Shown: positions 8,815 to 18,683, counted from the first letter of the stretch. The stretch is DNA of 39,247 nt from Chloroflexota bacterium (GCA_024277135.1 JAJRVV010000095.1:1-39247); one strand, 5' to 3'. The notes: generated from the sequence alone by a model not told the origin. Numbers and translations: made by a program.

Positions 8815-11026
8815 TACCATTTCGATGATTTGGGCCAACGGCCGTGCCGCCGCCTCAGCTTTCATCTCCGGTGACAAGGTCACGCCTGCTTTTACTATGA
8901 GCGCCATCATCTTGTCGCGGATGACAGGCGTCGTCATCGGTTGCATGACGATGTAAGCCAGCAATTCCGGCAGCCAGATTTTGCCCTCTGTTCTCTGGTT
9001 TTGCATCTGCGCGATTTCACTCAATGTGCGTAAAACAAACCCAACCTGCTCTAACTCATATTCGGCCGCAATCGCCTCTCTAAAGTAGCGAGCGGCCGTC
9101 TCATAGTTGCCCCTGTCTCTTTCCAGGATGCCCAGATTGGTCAGCACACTTCCCAAAATGGCGCGATAGCCATACTGCTCGATCAGGTTCAGGCTGCGCT
9201 GAAAGTAACCTCTGGCTCGTTCAGCTTGACCTGATTGATAAGTGACATGCCCTAAATGATTTAATTGATCAGCGGTTTGACTCCTTAAACCCAACGCCTG
9301 CGAATTATCAAGCATTTCCTGAATGTAATTCTGAGCCGTCAACAAGTCGCCTTCTGTTTCAGCTATGTGGGCTAATCCTTCAAAAGCAACAGAAGCGATT
9401 GATCTATGATCGATCCGGCGCGCTATCGCCAATCCCTTCTCCAAATATGGGCGAGATTCACTCTGTTTTTTATCCAATCGCAGCCCCGTGTTCCCCAAAC
9501 TGACCAGGACGCCCGCCTGACCCCACTCGATGCCTAATGTTTCAAATAATGTCAAGCTGCGCTGAAATAGCTGCCACGCCTGCTGGTTGTCGCCCTGGCT
9601 TTTCAGATTGTTGCCCAGATTGCCCAGGCATCGAGCCTGATAATAGGCGTCTCCAAGCGTTTCAAATATCGTTAAACTTCGCCTTAACAGCTTTTCTGCT
9701 TCAGAAAGCTGGCCGCTGAAACCTATATTGCTCATGGAAAAACCACGCCACATTAAGTTCAGCGCCCATTCATGTTGCAACTTTGTCTGGCGCAAAATCG
9801 GCGCGCTTTCCTGAAACAGGCTTAAACATTCTGCGGGCATTCCCAGATAAAAATAAAACGCGCCCAGCGCCAATTGTAAGCGGGCCAATAAAGCGTTTTG
9901 GTTTGACTGTTGGCTAACGGCCGTGACTGCCAGCAAAAACAACGCTTGCCCTTCTTTGTAAAACTGTCTCAGGCTGCAAAATTCATACAGAGCCGTTATT
10001 GATTGATCAATAAGCGCCCATCTTCGCTGAGCAACGGCCCATTGCCAGGCGCAGCGAACATTATCCCAATCGGACTCAATGGCGTCCGCCGTCTTTTCCA
10101 GCCCGGCCCGTTTCAGGTTCATTTCCTGCCCGGCCAGCCATTCCAGGGTGTGACGGCCGTGAGCGGCTTCCGTTTCCATCCATGCCTTTGGCAATTCTGC
10201 CAACTTCTCAGCCGCAAATTGACGCAGCAGTTCGTGCATCTGGTAGCGGCCATCCCCGGCTGCGTGCAGCAATGATTTATCCACCAGGGCGGATAAGATG
10301 AGCAAGCTGGCGCCGGCCACCGCCTGAGCCGCCTGACGGCCAAAACTGCCCTGAAAAACGGATAGCCTTTTGAAGACCGCCTGCTCCGCTTCAGACAACA
10401 TGCGCCAGGAATAGGCGAATGTAGCCCGCAAACTGCGCTGGCGTTCTGGCCCGCGCCGGTAGGACGCCGCCAATAACGTGTGATCCCGATCCATTTCCGC
10501 GGCGATCTGGGCGCAGGGCAGCAGCCTTGTCCAGGCGGCCGCCAGTTCGATGCCCAAAGGCAGCCCTTCGACCATCTGGCAAATGTGGTGAATGGCCTGC
10601 CTATCAGCCTCGTCGGCCGTGAAATCCGGCCGGGCCTGCACGGCCGTTTGCTGAAAAAGTTGTCCGGCGGGTGATTGCAAGATGGCGTCTGCTTCGGCGT
10701 GGGACATACCGGTTAAGGGGTTCCAGAGTACACGCCGGTGAAAGGGAAATCTGCTTGCGGGTGACATTCAAAACGTCAGGCAGGGCGCGCTGCAAATTAT
10801 AGAGCGCGCTGCGCAGGCTGACGCGCGCCTTTTGCTGGGGCACATCCGGCCAGAGCAGGCCGATGAGTTTAGGTCAGGAGGCGGGTCGTCTGGTGACGGC
10901 CAGATAAAAGAGGATGGCTTGCACTTTGAGAGAGGCGAAGTTGGGGACGGCCGTTTCCCCGGCCGCCGTCACCTGCGCCACCTTCGCCCCCGCCAACAAC
11001 CTGAGTTTCAACACCGTCTTCTGCAT
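8791..11026 (-). pseudogene. SARP / NB-ARC / TPR transcriptional regulator, decayed
   Basis: Read on the minus strand from ATG 11026, the product starts as a SARP-type winged-helix regulator (VLKLRLLAGAKV, LKVQAILFYLAVTRRP), then hits TGA at 10876-10874 (codon 51). It resumes in frame as GLLWPDVPQQKARVSLRSAL and YNLQRALPDVLNVTRKQ. Near 10740 the frame changes and the text jumps to the distal part of an NB-ARC domain (SPAGQLFQQTAVQ, MVEGLPLGIELAAAW, LVDKSLL, YQMHELLRQFAAEKL), followed by TPR repeats (GNLGNNLKSQGD, NHLGHVTYQSGQ, TNLGILERDRGN) to TGA at 8793-8791. The bacterial activation domain and the P-loop part of the ATPase are missing, so a large internal deletion plus a nonsense mutation is inferred. 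The 658-residue distal part could still be translated from ATG 10767 but would lack DNA-binding and nucleotide-binding parts. Intact relatives are AfsR-like activators. Confidence 0.75.
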
Positions 11027-11116
11027 CCCTTGATTTTAGCTGTTTTTGGTTGGAGATGATACTTCTTCACGTTGAAATCACGCTTGCCTGGTACGGTGTA
11101 GGGCAAAGAGGAGAGC

Positions 11117-11341
11117 ATGATATCGAGTTCACAGGTATTAATTTTGCGCTGTTGGCTGGAACCCCAGGAGGAAAAAGAGGCCGTCGCCTGGCGATTTCGT
11201 CTGGAAAATCCGGCGACGGGCGAACAGCGCAGTTTTGTAGATGTGGCCGGACTGGTCGCTTTTTTTCAGGAGCAGTATGGCGGACGCCCGCCCGGCGCCA
11301 GCCAGGACAAGTCAGCCGAAGAGACAAATTCAAGTGTATAG
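11117..11341 (+). CDS. Small conserved protein of the SARP neighbourhood, unknown function
   Basis: The start ATG 11117 follows a good ribosome site (AGAGGAGAG). The 74-residue product has a compact beta-rich body: SQVLILRCWLEPQ, AVAWRFRLENPATGEQRSF, and VAGLVAFFQEQY, then a polar tail. I recall similar small proteins in Chloroflexota (a strand ending in a W, an ExxxTGExR turn, a terminal amphipathic helix), but no function is known to me. It is divergent from the decayed SARP regulator, with ~90 bp between the two start codons, and may be a regulatory partner. No cysteine pair, membrane segment or signal peptide is seen. Confidence 0.6.
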   Translation: MISSSQVLILRCWLEPQEEKEAVAWRFRLENPATGEQRSFVDVAGLVAFFQEQYGGRPPGASQDKSAEETNSSV

Positions 11342-11462
11342 CGAGCGTAATGCCCTCTTGTGCTGATGTATTATCTACAGCTTGCCAGGGATTTTTGTTA
11401 AAGTCAAAGGGTTTCCGCAAAAAGACTCCCTTTGATATTCATATAATACGAGGAGAGATACT

Positions 11463-12440
11463 ATGTTTATCCCCAAACGAAGCAAGAGGTTTTTTCTGTG
11501 GTTTTCGCTGCTTATTCTGTCGTCAACGGCCGTTGCCTGTAGCGTGGGGCAGCGGGCGGCGGAAAAAGCGATTGAGAGTTTAGATGAAGATGGCGTCGTC
11601 GCCACAGCCCAGGCCGGGGCGGAGCCAATTGAAGCGGGGGCAACGGCCGCCGCTGATGCCGCCTACAACTTTTCCTACGACGTCGCCTTGCAGGATGATG
11701 GCGGCATTGGCGGCGACGCGCTGAGTGATCCCCAGGTCGTTTCCGGGACGCCAATTGAAGGCGCCGGCGTCTACAGCGGCATTCTAGGCGATCAAGACCA
11801 GGGGGACGCCTTCCAATTCACCGCCCCCGCCTACAGCGCCGTTCTCATCACCGTGCGCAACAGCCCGGAGAGTGAAACCAGCCTGTACGCACAACCTTCG
11901 GTTGATGGCGAACCATTCCTGCGCAGCTCGATCAGCCTGGACATGCGCCAGACGATTGGCCCCAGCAACAGTTACACGTTTGCCGACAGTAACACCAAAG
12001 AGAGCCGGTATGTCATCTACATCGGCGAGCCAGGGAATGTCGTGCGCGGCCAGTATGAATTGGAGATTGTGGTCGCCAACCAGGATGATGCCGGCAGCGG
12101 CGGCGACGCCGGCGATACGATTGCCGAGGCCACTCCGGTGATGCCGGGCAACAGCTACAACGCTCTCCTGGCCACGGCGGATGAAGATTGTTTCCGCTTT
12201 CCCAGCACGGCGGGCAGCCAGGTGACGGTGGAAGTGAGCGATACGCCTGATGCGTATTTCGGCAACGTGCTCTCATTCCGCCTGCTCAACGCCAATAACG
12301 AAATCCAGTCGCAGGCAGGCCTGGACATCGGCCAGTCGCAGACGCTGACGGCCGACGGCACAGGGGATGAGATGTTTTTATGCGCCAAAAGCGGCGGCCG
12401 CAGCGCGGTATACGCTTTTACCATAGGCGCGGGGGATTGA
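11463..12440 (+). CDS. Secreted lipoprotein with pre-peptidase-like domains
   Basis: Start ATG 11463 is preceded by AGGAGAG. A basic N-terminus (MFIPKRSKRF), a hydrophobic stretch (FLWFSLLILSSTAV) and a lipobox ending in AC (Cys ~26) mark a lipoprotein exported by Sec and anchored to the membrane. After an Ala/Glu-rich linker come two repeats of a beta-sandwich pattern like pre-peptidase C-terminal (PPC) domains: GAGVYSGILGDQDQGDAFQF with YELEIVVANQ, then GNSYNALLATADEDCFRF with AVYAFTIG. Each is introduced by a Gly/Asp-rich strip (DDGGIGGDA, DDAGSGGDAGDT). Such domains usually bind surfaces or assist secreted enzymes; no enzyme domain is present. It is followed by a long inverted repeat and another secreted-type protein in the same direction. 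Confidence 0.7.
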   Translation: MFIPKRSKRFFLWFSLLILSSTAVACSVGQRAAEKAIESLDEDGVVATAQAGAEPIEAGATAAADAAYNFSYDVALQDDGGIGGDALSDPQVVSGTPIEGAGVYSGILGDQDQGDAFQFTAPAYSAVLITVRNSPESETSLYAQPSVDGEPFLRSSISLDMRQTIGPSNSYTFADSNTKESRYVIYIGEPGNVVRGQYELEIVVANQDDAGSGGDAGDTIAEATPVMPGNSYNALLATADEDCFRFPSTAGSQVTVEVSDTPDAYFGNVLSFRLLNANNEIQSQAGLDIGQSQTLTADGTGDEMFLCAKSGGRSAVYAFTIGAGD

Positions 12441-12448
12441 CCAGGTAG

Positions 12449-12511
12449 GGGCGGACAGGCGGGTAATACCTTTGCCATGCAGAACGGCCTCATCTCCCGC
12501 CTGTCTCGCCC
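12449..12511. repeat. Long GC-rich inverted repeat between secreted-protein genes
   Basis: The arm at 12449-12463 (GGGCGGACAGGCGGG) pairs with 12496-12511 with a single bulged base, around a 32-nt loop. There is no T-run, so it does not look like a simple terminator. It resembles a small MITE- or REPIN-like insertion and lies directly in front of a gene that lacks a proper start. Confidence 0.6.
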
Positions 12512-12535
12512 GCAAACGCCACCGATGACACGCCT

Positions 12536-14086
12536 GTGGCCGGGATCGGCGGCGTCACTTTCTGGCAGGGCAGCGGCGACGCCGGCGGCCTTATCAGCGC
12601 CGATGGTACTCCCTACGCTTCGCCCGATCTGATCATCAGCGGCAAACCCTACCAGGCAGGCTTCCCGGTAGGGATGAACATCCCCATGCGCAATGGCAAT
12701 GCGTACCCGGTAGACGTCACCGTCGTGTATGGGGTCAGCGGCCTGAGCGTGGGCGCCAGCTTCACGCCCGTCTATACCGCCAGCCAAACCTTGCAGCCCG
12801 GCCAATCGTGGGATGCGGCCGGCGTCTGGCTGCCGGCCACAACCGGCCACGTCTGTATCCTGGCCAGCATCATTGTAAATGACGGCCAATCATTGCAGTC
12901 GGCGCAGGCCGTCACCACCACTTCTTTGCAGCAAAATACCAACCAGGACCCCTGCAACCCCGATGCGCTTGACCCCGGCCAGGCTATCCCCAAGACGCCA
13001 GGCGGTGTGGTCAAGGTAGCCACCACCTTTTACAAACTCTACAACCTGGCCAAGAAGGCGAACGAGTGCCTCGACAGCAGCCTGCAATTTGCCCGCTTTA
13101 GCGTTAGCGACGTCCGTGACTACCAGGTGGTGGTGACGCCGCCGACGTATTCACCGCCGCTGATCACGGCCGACAGCGAGATCGCCCAGGCCCAGGCAGA
13201 CGCCCTGAATATCCTGGCCGAAACCGCAACCGAACTGCTTTCCTTAAACCTGGCGATGGGAGCCACGTCACAGCGCATGAATTGGGCGTCCCAGGCGGCT
13301 TCCATCTCCGGCGGCTCAAACCGGGTGGTTGGGGCAACAAACAATTCGCTTTTCTATCTCGATCTGCAATACCAGGCGTACCGGGGCTTTGCCAACCAGT
13401 ACGCGGACAAGCTGGACGAGTTTGCCGATGAGATTGAGGCGCTGCTGGCCGTCACGCCGGGCGCGGACACGGCCTATTATCTGCCGGAAGATTTCCAAAC
13501 AACGCGAGATGAATTGGCGGCCAGCGGCTTTGACGCGGAAACGGAGAGTTTCTACCAGCAAACCGGCCTCTCGACCGAACTCGTCTCCCAACTGGAAACC
13601 GATCTGGTGGCTGACTATGATCGCAGCCCATTCGAGGTCATTTCCTGGAGTTGGGCTTTAGGCAATATTCAGACAGATGCGCGGGCGATTGCCGGCCGGT
13701 TGCGGGGCATGTACCCACCGCCGGCGCGCTCAACCGGCGGCGCGTCTACGCTGTTTGTACGGCCGTTATCCTTCACCTTCAACGTCGGCCATCCCTTCAA
13801 CAACAGCCGCGACGTGGACCTGGTGGTACGGCCGCTCCATCTGCCGCTGGACTGGACGTATGAATTGAGCAGCCCGGCCTTCTCGCTGGCCGCCGGTGAA
13901 ATAGCCACGGCAACCTTGACGCTTTATCCCGGCCGCGAGATGCTGGAAGGGGACCTGGTTCAGGTGGCGGTGGAAGGGTATGTAGACGGCGGGCTGGTGG
14001 GCGGCATCATCATGGAACAGAACACGCCCAGCCTGACGCCGCGGGCTGGCGGCGAGGTGTACTTGCCGATGGTGGTACGGCCGTAA
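12536..14086 (+). CDS. Extracellular protein with C-terminal YLP motif, probably 5'-truncated
   Basis: The frame is open from 12467 but contains no ATG; GTG 12536 is the only usual start, has no ribosome site and would leave no signal peptide. Coding-like residues precede it (PVSPANATDDTP), so the true N-terminus has probably been lost beside the inverted repeat at 12449-12511. The first ~110 residues are beta-rich (GGVTFWQGSG, YPVDVTVVYGVSGLSVG, then a C-x-L strand resembling a CARDB/Ig-like fold). Helical regions with little homology I can name follow (~200-390). A final Ig-like segment (FTFNVGHPFNN, WTYELSSPAFSLAAGEI) ends in GGEVYLPMVVRP. A terminal (I/V)YLP-type tail is common on Chloroflexota secreted proteins as I recall them. 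Function unknown. Confidence 0.55.
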   Translation: MAGIGGVTFWQGSGDAGGLISADGTPYASPDLIISGKPYQAGFPVGMNIPMRNGNAYPVDVTVVYGVSGLSVGASFTPVYTASQTLQPGQSWDAAGVWLPATTGHVCILASIIVNDGQSLQSAQAVTTTSLQQNTNQDPCNPDALDPGQAIPKTPGGVVKVATTFYKLYNLAKKANECLDSSLQFARFSVSDVRDYQVVVTPPTYSPPLITADSEIAQAQADALNILAETATELLSLNLAMGATSQRMNWASQAASISGGSNRVVGATNNSLFYLDLQYQAYRGFANQYADKLDEFADEIEALLAVTPGADTAYYLPEDFQTTRDELAASGFDAETESFYQQTGLSTELVSQLETDLVADYDRSPFEVISWSWALGNIQTDARAIAGRLRGMYPPPARSTGGASTLFVRPLSFTFNVGHPFNNSRDVDLVVRPLHLPLDWTYELSSPAFSLAAGEIATATLTLYPGREMLEGDLVQVAVEGYVDGGLVGGIIMEQNTPSLTPRAGGEVYLPMVVRP

Positions 14087-14127
14087 TCTCTTTCGTCAAC
14101 CTGGCGGTAACGGCGTAAAATTCCGGG

Positions 14128-14670
14128 ATGACGCCTTTCAAAACAAAATCAAGCCGCATCGTCTGGTCATGTCCCTGGTACAGCATTCGCCAGGATGAAA
14201 TTGAACTGCCCAATGGCGAAACGGCCGTCTACAACACAGTGGTCAAGGAAGCGGCCGTTTGGATCATCCCCGTCACCCCGGCCGGAGAAATCATCCTCAT
14301 CCATCAATACCGGCACACGGTTGATGATTGGTGCTGGGAGATTCCGGCGGGGAGCAAAAAGCCGGAACAAACCCTGGAAGCGGCCGCGTTGGCCGAACTG
14401 CGCGAGGAGACGGGCGGCGTTCCCGACCAGATGACCTACGTGGGCCAATTCTACCTGGCGAACGGCATCTGCAACGAAATCGGCCACATCTTCCTGGCGA
14501 CAGGCGTCGAACTTGGCCCCACTGCGCACGAAGCCACCGAAGTGATGGCCGTCCACACTTTGCCCATGGCTGAGGTGTTCCGCATGGCCCGCGCCGGCGA
14601 AATCACGGATGGACCGTCGGCGCTGGCCTTGTTCCTTTGTGAGAATGAGATACACACGGCCGTTTCCTGA
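14128..14670 (+). CDS. NUDIX hydrolase, ADP-ribose pyrophosphatase type
   Basis: This 180-residue protein has the ADP-ribose pyrophosphatase layout: an N-terminal strand pair (ETAVYNTVVKEAAVWIIPV), IILIHQYRHTVDDWCWEIPAG, then the NUDIX helix AALAELREETGG at ~90-101. The core EExG is intact, but the box departs from consensus: Gln stands where GX5E has its Glu (GSKKPEQ), and Ala replaces the Arg of REUXEE. The downstream VGQFYLANGICNEIGHIFLA and EATEVMAVHTLPM segments are typical of the subfamily. Likely hydrolyses ADP-ribose or a similar nucleoside diphosphate sugar in the cytoplasm. It ends inside the promoter element of trpB. The substrate is uncertain. Confidence 0.85.
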   Translation: MTPFKTKSSRIVWSCPWYSIRQDEIELPNGETAVYNTVVKEAAVWIIPVTPAGEIILIHQYRHTVDDWCWEIPAGSKKPEQTLEAAALAELREETGGVPDQMTYVGQFYLANGICNEIGHIFLATGVELGPTAHEATEVMAVHTLPMAEVFRMARAGEITDGPSALALFLCENEIHTAVS

Positions 14671-14676
14671 TATAAT
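14668..14676 (+). promoter_or_regulatory. Extended -10 promoter for trpB
   Basis: TGATATAAT gives a consensus -10 with the TGn extension, 34 bp before the trpB start. No good -35 is seen at 16-18 bp, which an extended -10 can tolerate. The TGA is also the stop codon of the preceding gene. No leader-peptide attenuator or T-box is visible. Confidence 0.55.
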
Positions 14677-14709
14677 CGCCCTCAAACCAATCAAAATGGA
14701 AAAAACGAG

Positions 14710-15897
<1,188 letters not shown>

Positions 15898-15915
<18 letters not shown>

Positions 15916-15958
15916 CAACTAACAGTCAACAGCTAACAACCAACAAACCAACTATCTG
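15898..15958. repeat. 7-bp-period repeat after trpB
   Basis: Seven or more near-copies of a heptamer: CAACAGC, TAACAAC, TAACAGT, CAACAGC, TAACAAC, CAACAAA. It starts in the last codons of trpB and fills the spacer before the ppa start at 15970. Confidence 0.75.
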
Positions 15959-15969
15959 GAGACCAACCG

Positions 15970-16515
15970 ATGAACCTCTGGCACGATTTAGAAACAGGGC
16001 CGAATGCGCCCGAATTGATTTACATGATTGTAGAAATCCCCAGCAACACGCGCAACAAGTATGAGTTTGACCACGAACACGGCTTTTTGCGACTGAACCG
16101 GGTGTTGTCGTCGGCGCTGCATTATCCGGCCGATTACGGTCTCATCCCGCAAACGTTGTATGACGACGGCGACCCGCTGGATGTGCTGGTGCTGATCAAG
16201 GAGCCGACTTTTCCCGGCTGTGTGCTGACGGTGCGCCCCATCGGCATTTTTCGCATGTTGGACCAGGGCGACCCGGACGACAAAATATTGGCGGTGGTAG
16301 CCAGTGACCCGATGTATCATGGCTACCGCGACCTGGGGGATGTGCCGCCGCACCAATTGCGGGAAATCGAGCACTTTTTCCGGCGGTACAAGGATTTAGA
16401 GGCAAAGCGGGTGGAGTCGCTGGGCTGGGAACCCCGGTCGGCAGCGCTGGATTACATTCGCCACGCGCAGAAGTTGTACCGGGAACATTACGGTCAAGCA
16501 GAATCGTCCGGGTGA
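15970..16515 (+). CDS. ppa: Inorganic pyrophosphatase, family I
   Basis: This soluble enzyme hydrolyses pyrophosphate to two phosphates and so drives biosynthetic reactions. The 181-residue protein has the family I signature DDGDPLDVLVL (metal-binding aspartates, ~73-83), with IVEIPSNTRNKYEFD upstream, YPADYGLIPQT, and the downstream Asp cluster DQGDPDDKILAVV and KDLEAKRVESLGW. Start ATG 15970 has GGAG at about 15958-15961. It follows trpB in the same direction with 54 bp of repeat-rich spacer, so it may be co-transcribed. All expected metal ligands appear present. Confidence 0.95.
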   Translation: MNLWHDLETGPNAPELIYMIVEIPSNTRNKYEFDHEHGFLRLNRVLSSALHYPADYGLIPQTLYDDGDPLDVLVLIKEPTFPGCVLTVRPIGIFRMLDQGDPDDKILAVVASDPMYHGYRDLGDVPPHQLREIEHFFRRYKDLEAKRVESLGWEPRSAALDYIRHAQKLYREHYGQAESSG

Positions 16516-16559
16516 CGACCAGGCGGCGTAACGCAGTTGGGATATAGCGCATGGGGGAT

Positions 16560-16760
16560 TCAGTTCTTTGGCGCAACTCGTTTGGCGCGGAGCTGGAGCA
16601 GGGACAAAAATTCGGCTAATTCCACCAACCCCTCAGCCTCGCGCCGTTCCATTTCGCTCAATGTCTCTCCCTGATTTTGCTGGTCAAGCAATTTTTGCAG
16701 TCGAGATTGAACGGCTTTCGGTAAAGCAAATCTGGCTGACTCTGTTGGAATTTCGGGCAT
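16560..16760 (-). CDS. Small helical protein, unknown function
   Basis: A 66-residue protein (ATG 16760 to TAG/TGA at 16560): ALPKAVQSRLQKLLDQQNQG, then ETLSEMERREAEGLVELAE and a terminal LSLLQLRAKR helix. I recall similar short proteins from cyanobacteria and Chloroflexota, sometimes beside toxins, with the same 'LDQQNxGETLxxxERxEAEGLVELAExLSLL' flow. No toxin partner is seen here: the next gene on this strand upstream is the YprB-like exonuclease. Its function and any toxin-antitoxin role are unknown. The coding-like composition and family resemblance make it likely real. Confidence 0.55.
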   Translation of the reverse strand: MPEIPTESARFALPKAVQSRLQKLLDQQNQGETLSEMERREAEGLVELAEFLSLLQLRAKRVAPKN

Positions 16761-16819
16761 GATTCAATCATAATCTTTGTCCCAAATCTCTATTGTTCTG
16801 AAGAAAGATTTTACGAAAT

Positions 16820-18088
16820 CTACTTACGCCGCAAGCGAGCCAGCCGATGTTCTAATTCAGAGCGTAGCAGCGTGCCACGGCCGCCCCTCCACGTCCCCAC
16901 CAGTTTCAACGCCCCCTCCGTCCACCGGATCGCCTGCACCAAATCCGGCTTATGCCATTCATAAAACTTGGCTAACTCCACGCGCGCCGTCACATCGTCA
17001 AAGGTGGTGGCGGCGATTTGCCGCCAAAAGGGGACCGCTTCGGCGGGACGGCCGTCCCGCTTCAACAGCCACCCCAACTCAACCAACGCCCGGTGATACC
17101 AATCCAGCGGCAAATCCCCCTGCGCCGCCCGGCGGAGATTTTGTTCCGCCTGCTCTTTTAAGCTCAGCGCTGCCTGCCACTTGCCCAGGCTGAACTGATC
17201 CAGCGGATGCGCCGTTTCTGACCGGGTGAGCAGACGAACCAGCCGCGCCGCCAGCGTCACCATGGAGAGCAAATCAATCTCGTTGTGGTAAAAGACGCGG
17301 GCTATCTGACGGCCGTCGCCCGCGCGCAGGTAATCGTGATAGAGGCCGGGGATGAGGAAGCCAGGCACATCGGCGTGGCTGCGGCGCAAGCCGAGCAGCG
17401 ACTGCTCCAAACTACCCAGAGCGCAGGAGCCAAGCCGCGCCCGCCACAGCCGCCGCGCCGGATGCAGCAGGTCGAGGTGAGGCAAATCCAACACCCGCCC
17501 CGGCATCCGGTTCATCAGGTAACGGCCGTCCAGCAGCGGCAGGTCGAAAGAACGGCCGTTAAAGGTGACGATGCCCACCTTGCCCGCCAGCAGTTCATCC
17601 AACAAAACCAGCATGGCCGGTTCATCGCCATGATCGCGCAAAAAGTATTGGCGGGTGATGAACACATCCCCCTCAAAAAAACCGACGCCGACCATGAAGG
17701 CGATGGTTCCGGCCCCGGCCAACCCGGTTGTTTCTGTGTCCAGAAAGAGAAAGTCGCGGAAGTTGAGGTTGTGAAAGCGGTCATCGTTGAGATAAACGGC
17801 CGTCGCCCCCGGCGGCAGCGCCAGTAAATCGGCTAGTTTGTCATCTCCGTGCTGTTGGGTGATAGGATACACCTTATCCAAAACGAAACATGCGCCAACG
17901 GCCGTCTCCACCCGTTCCAGCCCTGGCAGCAGGGTTTCTAATGATTTTTGATTTTGGATTTTGGCTTTTGGATTGTTTTGCGCCAACCGCGCGCCGCTCT
18001 CCGTCTTGACCAACGACGCCGGTTTCAACTGGCGAGTTCCTTTCACCACGCCCAGGTGACGCAGTTTGCGCCGGGTTTCTTCATCCAT
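16820..18088 (-). CDS. YprB-type RNase H-fold exonuclease with TPR-like tail
   Basis: The 422-residue protein carries a DEDD 3'-5' exonuclease-like domain of the YprB/RNase H fold: FLFLDTETTGLAG (~115-127, Asp and Glu metal ligands), IVTFNGRSFDLPLL (~175-188, Asp) and YHNEIDLLSMV (~268-278, Asp). All four acidic positions are present, so it is probably active on nucleic acid in the cytoplasm. The C-terminal ~130 residues are helical and TPR-like (WYHRALVELGWLLKRDGRPA, RVELAKFYEW). Near residue 40 a Gln/Lys/Asn-rich insert (NNPKAKIQNQKS) is encoded by a 7-bp-period DNA repeat at 17939-17980. Start ATG 18088 (MDEETRRKL). Precise substrate unknown. Confidence 0.8.
   Translation of the reverse strand: MDEETRRKLRHLGVVKGTRQLKPASLVKTESGARLAQNNPKAKIQNQKSLETLLPGLERVETAVGACFVLDKVYPITQQHGDDKLADLLALPPGATAVYLNDDRFHNLNFRDFLFLDTETTGLAGAGTIAFMVGVGFFEGDVFITRQYFLRDHGDEPAMLVLLDELLAGKVGIVTFNGRSFDLPLLDGRYLMNRMPGRVLDLPHLDLLHPARRLWRARLGSCALGSLEQSLLGLRRSHADVPGFLIPGLYHDYLRAGDGRQIARVFYHNEIDLLSMVTLAARLVRLLTRSETAHPLDQFSLGKWQAALSLKEQAEQNLRRAAQGDLPLDWYHRALVELGWLLKRDGRPAEAVPFWRQIAATTFDDVTARVELAKFYEWHKPDLVQAIRWTEGALKLVGTWRGGRGTLLRSELEHRLARLRRK
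17939..17980. repeat. 7-bp-period repeat inside the YprB-like gene
   Basis: Plus-strand text gives successive heptamers ATTTTTG, ATTTTGG, ATTTTGG, CTTTTGG. Translated on the minus strand it yields a short Lys/Asn/Gln-rich segment (KAKIQNQKS) that breaks no frame. Confidence 0.7.
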
Positions 18089-18148
18089 GTTGAAATTTTA
18101 CTCGTAGACCGGCCAGTTTCCAATCGTCAGGCAACAAAAAACCACGGA

Positions 18149-18184
18149 GGCACAGAAATAGCCAGAACTCCATGCCTCTGTGCC
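18149..18184. repeat. Inverted repeat in the spacer before uspA end
   Basis: GGCACAGA (18149-18156) pairs with TCTGTGCC (18177-18184) over a 20-nt loop, within the 142-bp spacer 18089-18230. The left flank reads ACCACGGAGGCACAGA, a phrase I recall as a dispersed intergenic repeat in other genomes. No U-run; function unknown. Confidence 0.4.
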
Positions 18185-18230
18185 GCCGCGGCAGCTTTTC
18201 CGTAAACTGATTGAACCGCCGATTATCCCT

Positions 18231-18683
18231 TTACTCAGTCAGGGCGGGAACCACCAGCACCGGCCGCCGGGTTTGCTCCATGACGGCGCGGGAGACGCTG
18301 CCCAGCGCCCGCAGTTTGCCCAACCCGCGCAGCCCCTCAAAACCCATCACGATAAAATCGGCGTCTAACTGGTTTGCCAGTTGCAGGATTTCTGCGGCCG
18401 GTTCGCCGACTTTGCCGCGGGTATCGTATTCGATCCCATTTTGATGCAGGGGCACGGCCGTTTCCACTGCAAAATCTCGCGCCTGTTCTTCCGCCTGGGT
18501 AATGGTGAACGGGTTCTGCACCCGATCTCGCAACTGTTCTACCTCGATATGCCGGTACTTCTCCTCCGGCATCACATGCAAAACAGTGACATGCGCCCCC
18601 AATTTTTGGGCAATTTCGCCGGCCAGAGAGATGACCTTTTCCGCCTGCGGGTCTTCGTCTACCGTGACCAGAATTTGCTTCAT
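18231..18683 (-). CDS. Universal stress protein, UspA family
   Basis: The 150-residue protein has the Usp fold: MKQILVTVDEDPQAEKVI at the N-terminus, LGAHVTVLHVMPEE, and the ATP-binding end VMGFEGLRGLGKLRALGSVS (G-2X-G-9X-G(S) pattern) followed by RRPVLVVP. ATG 18683 is preferred over the GTG at 18692 because GAGAAGG sits at a suitable distance. UspA proteins bind ATP and respond to stress; the exact role is not predictable. It lies in a minus-strand run downstream of the SDR gene with only 14 bp between, so the two are probably co-transcribed. Confidence 0.9.
   Translation of the reverse strand: MKQILVTVDEDPQAEKVISLAGEIAQKLGAHVTVLHVMPEEKYRHIEVEQLRDRVQNPFTITQAEEQARDFAVETAVPLHQNGIEYDTRGKVGEPAAEILQLANQLDADFIVMGFEGLRGLGKLRALGSVSRAVMEQTRRPVLVVPALTE

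Noticed and set aside
10874..10876. UGA in the SARP regulator as another selenocysteine codon.
   Set aside because: The family has no Cys at this place, and frame change and missing domains follow, so it is ordinary decay.
14671..14709. Tryptophan attenuator or T-box leader before trpB.
   Set aside because: The leader is under 40 nt, with no Trp codons, no stem-loops and no U-run.
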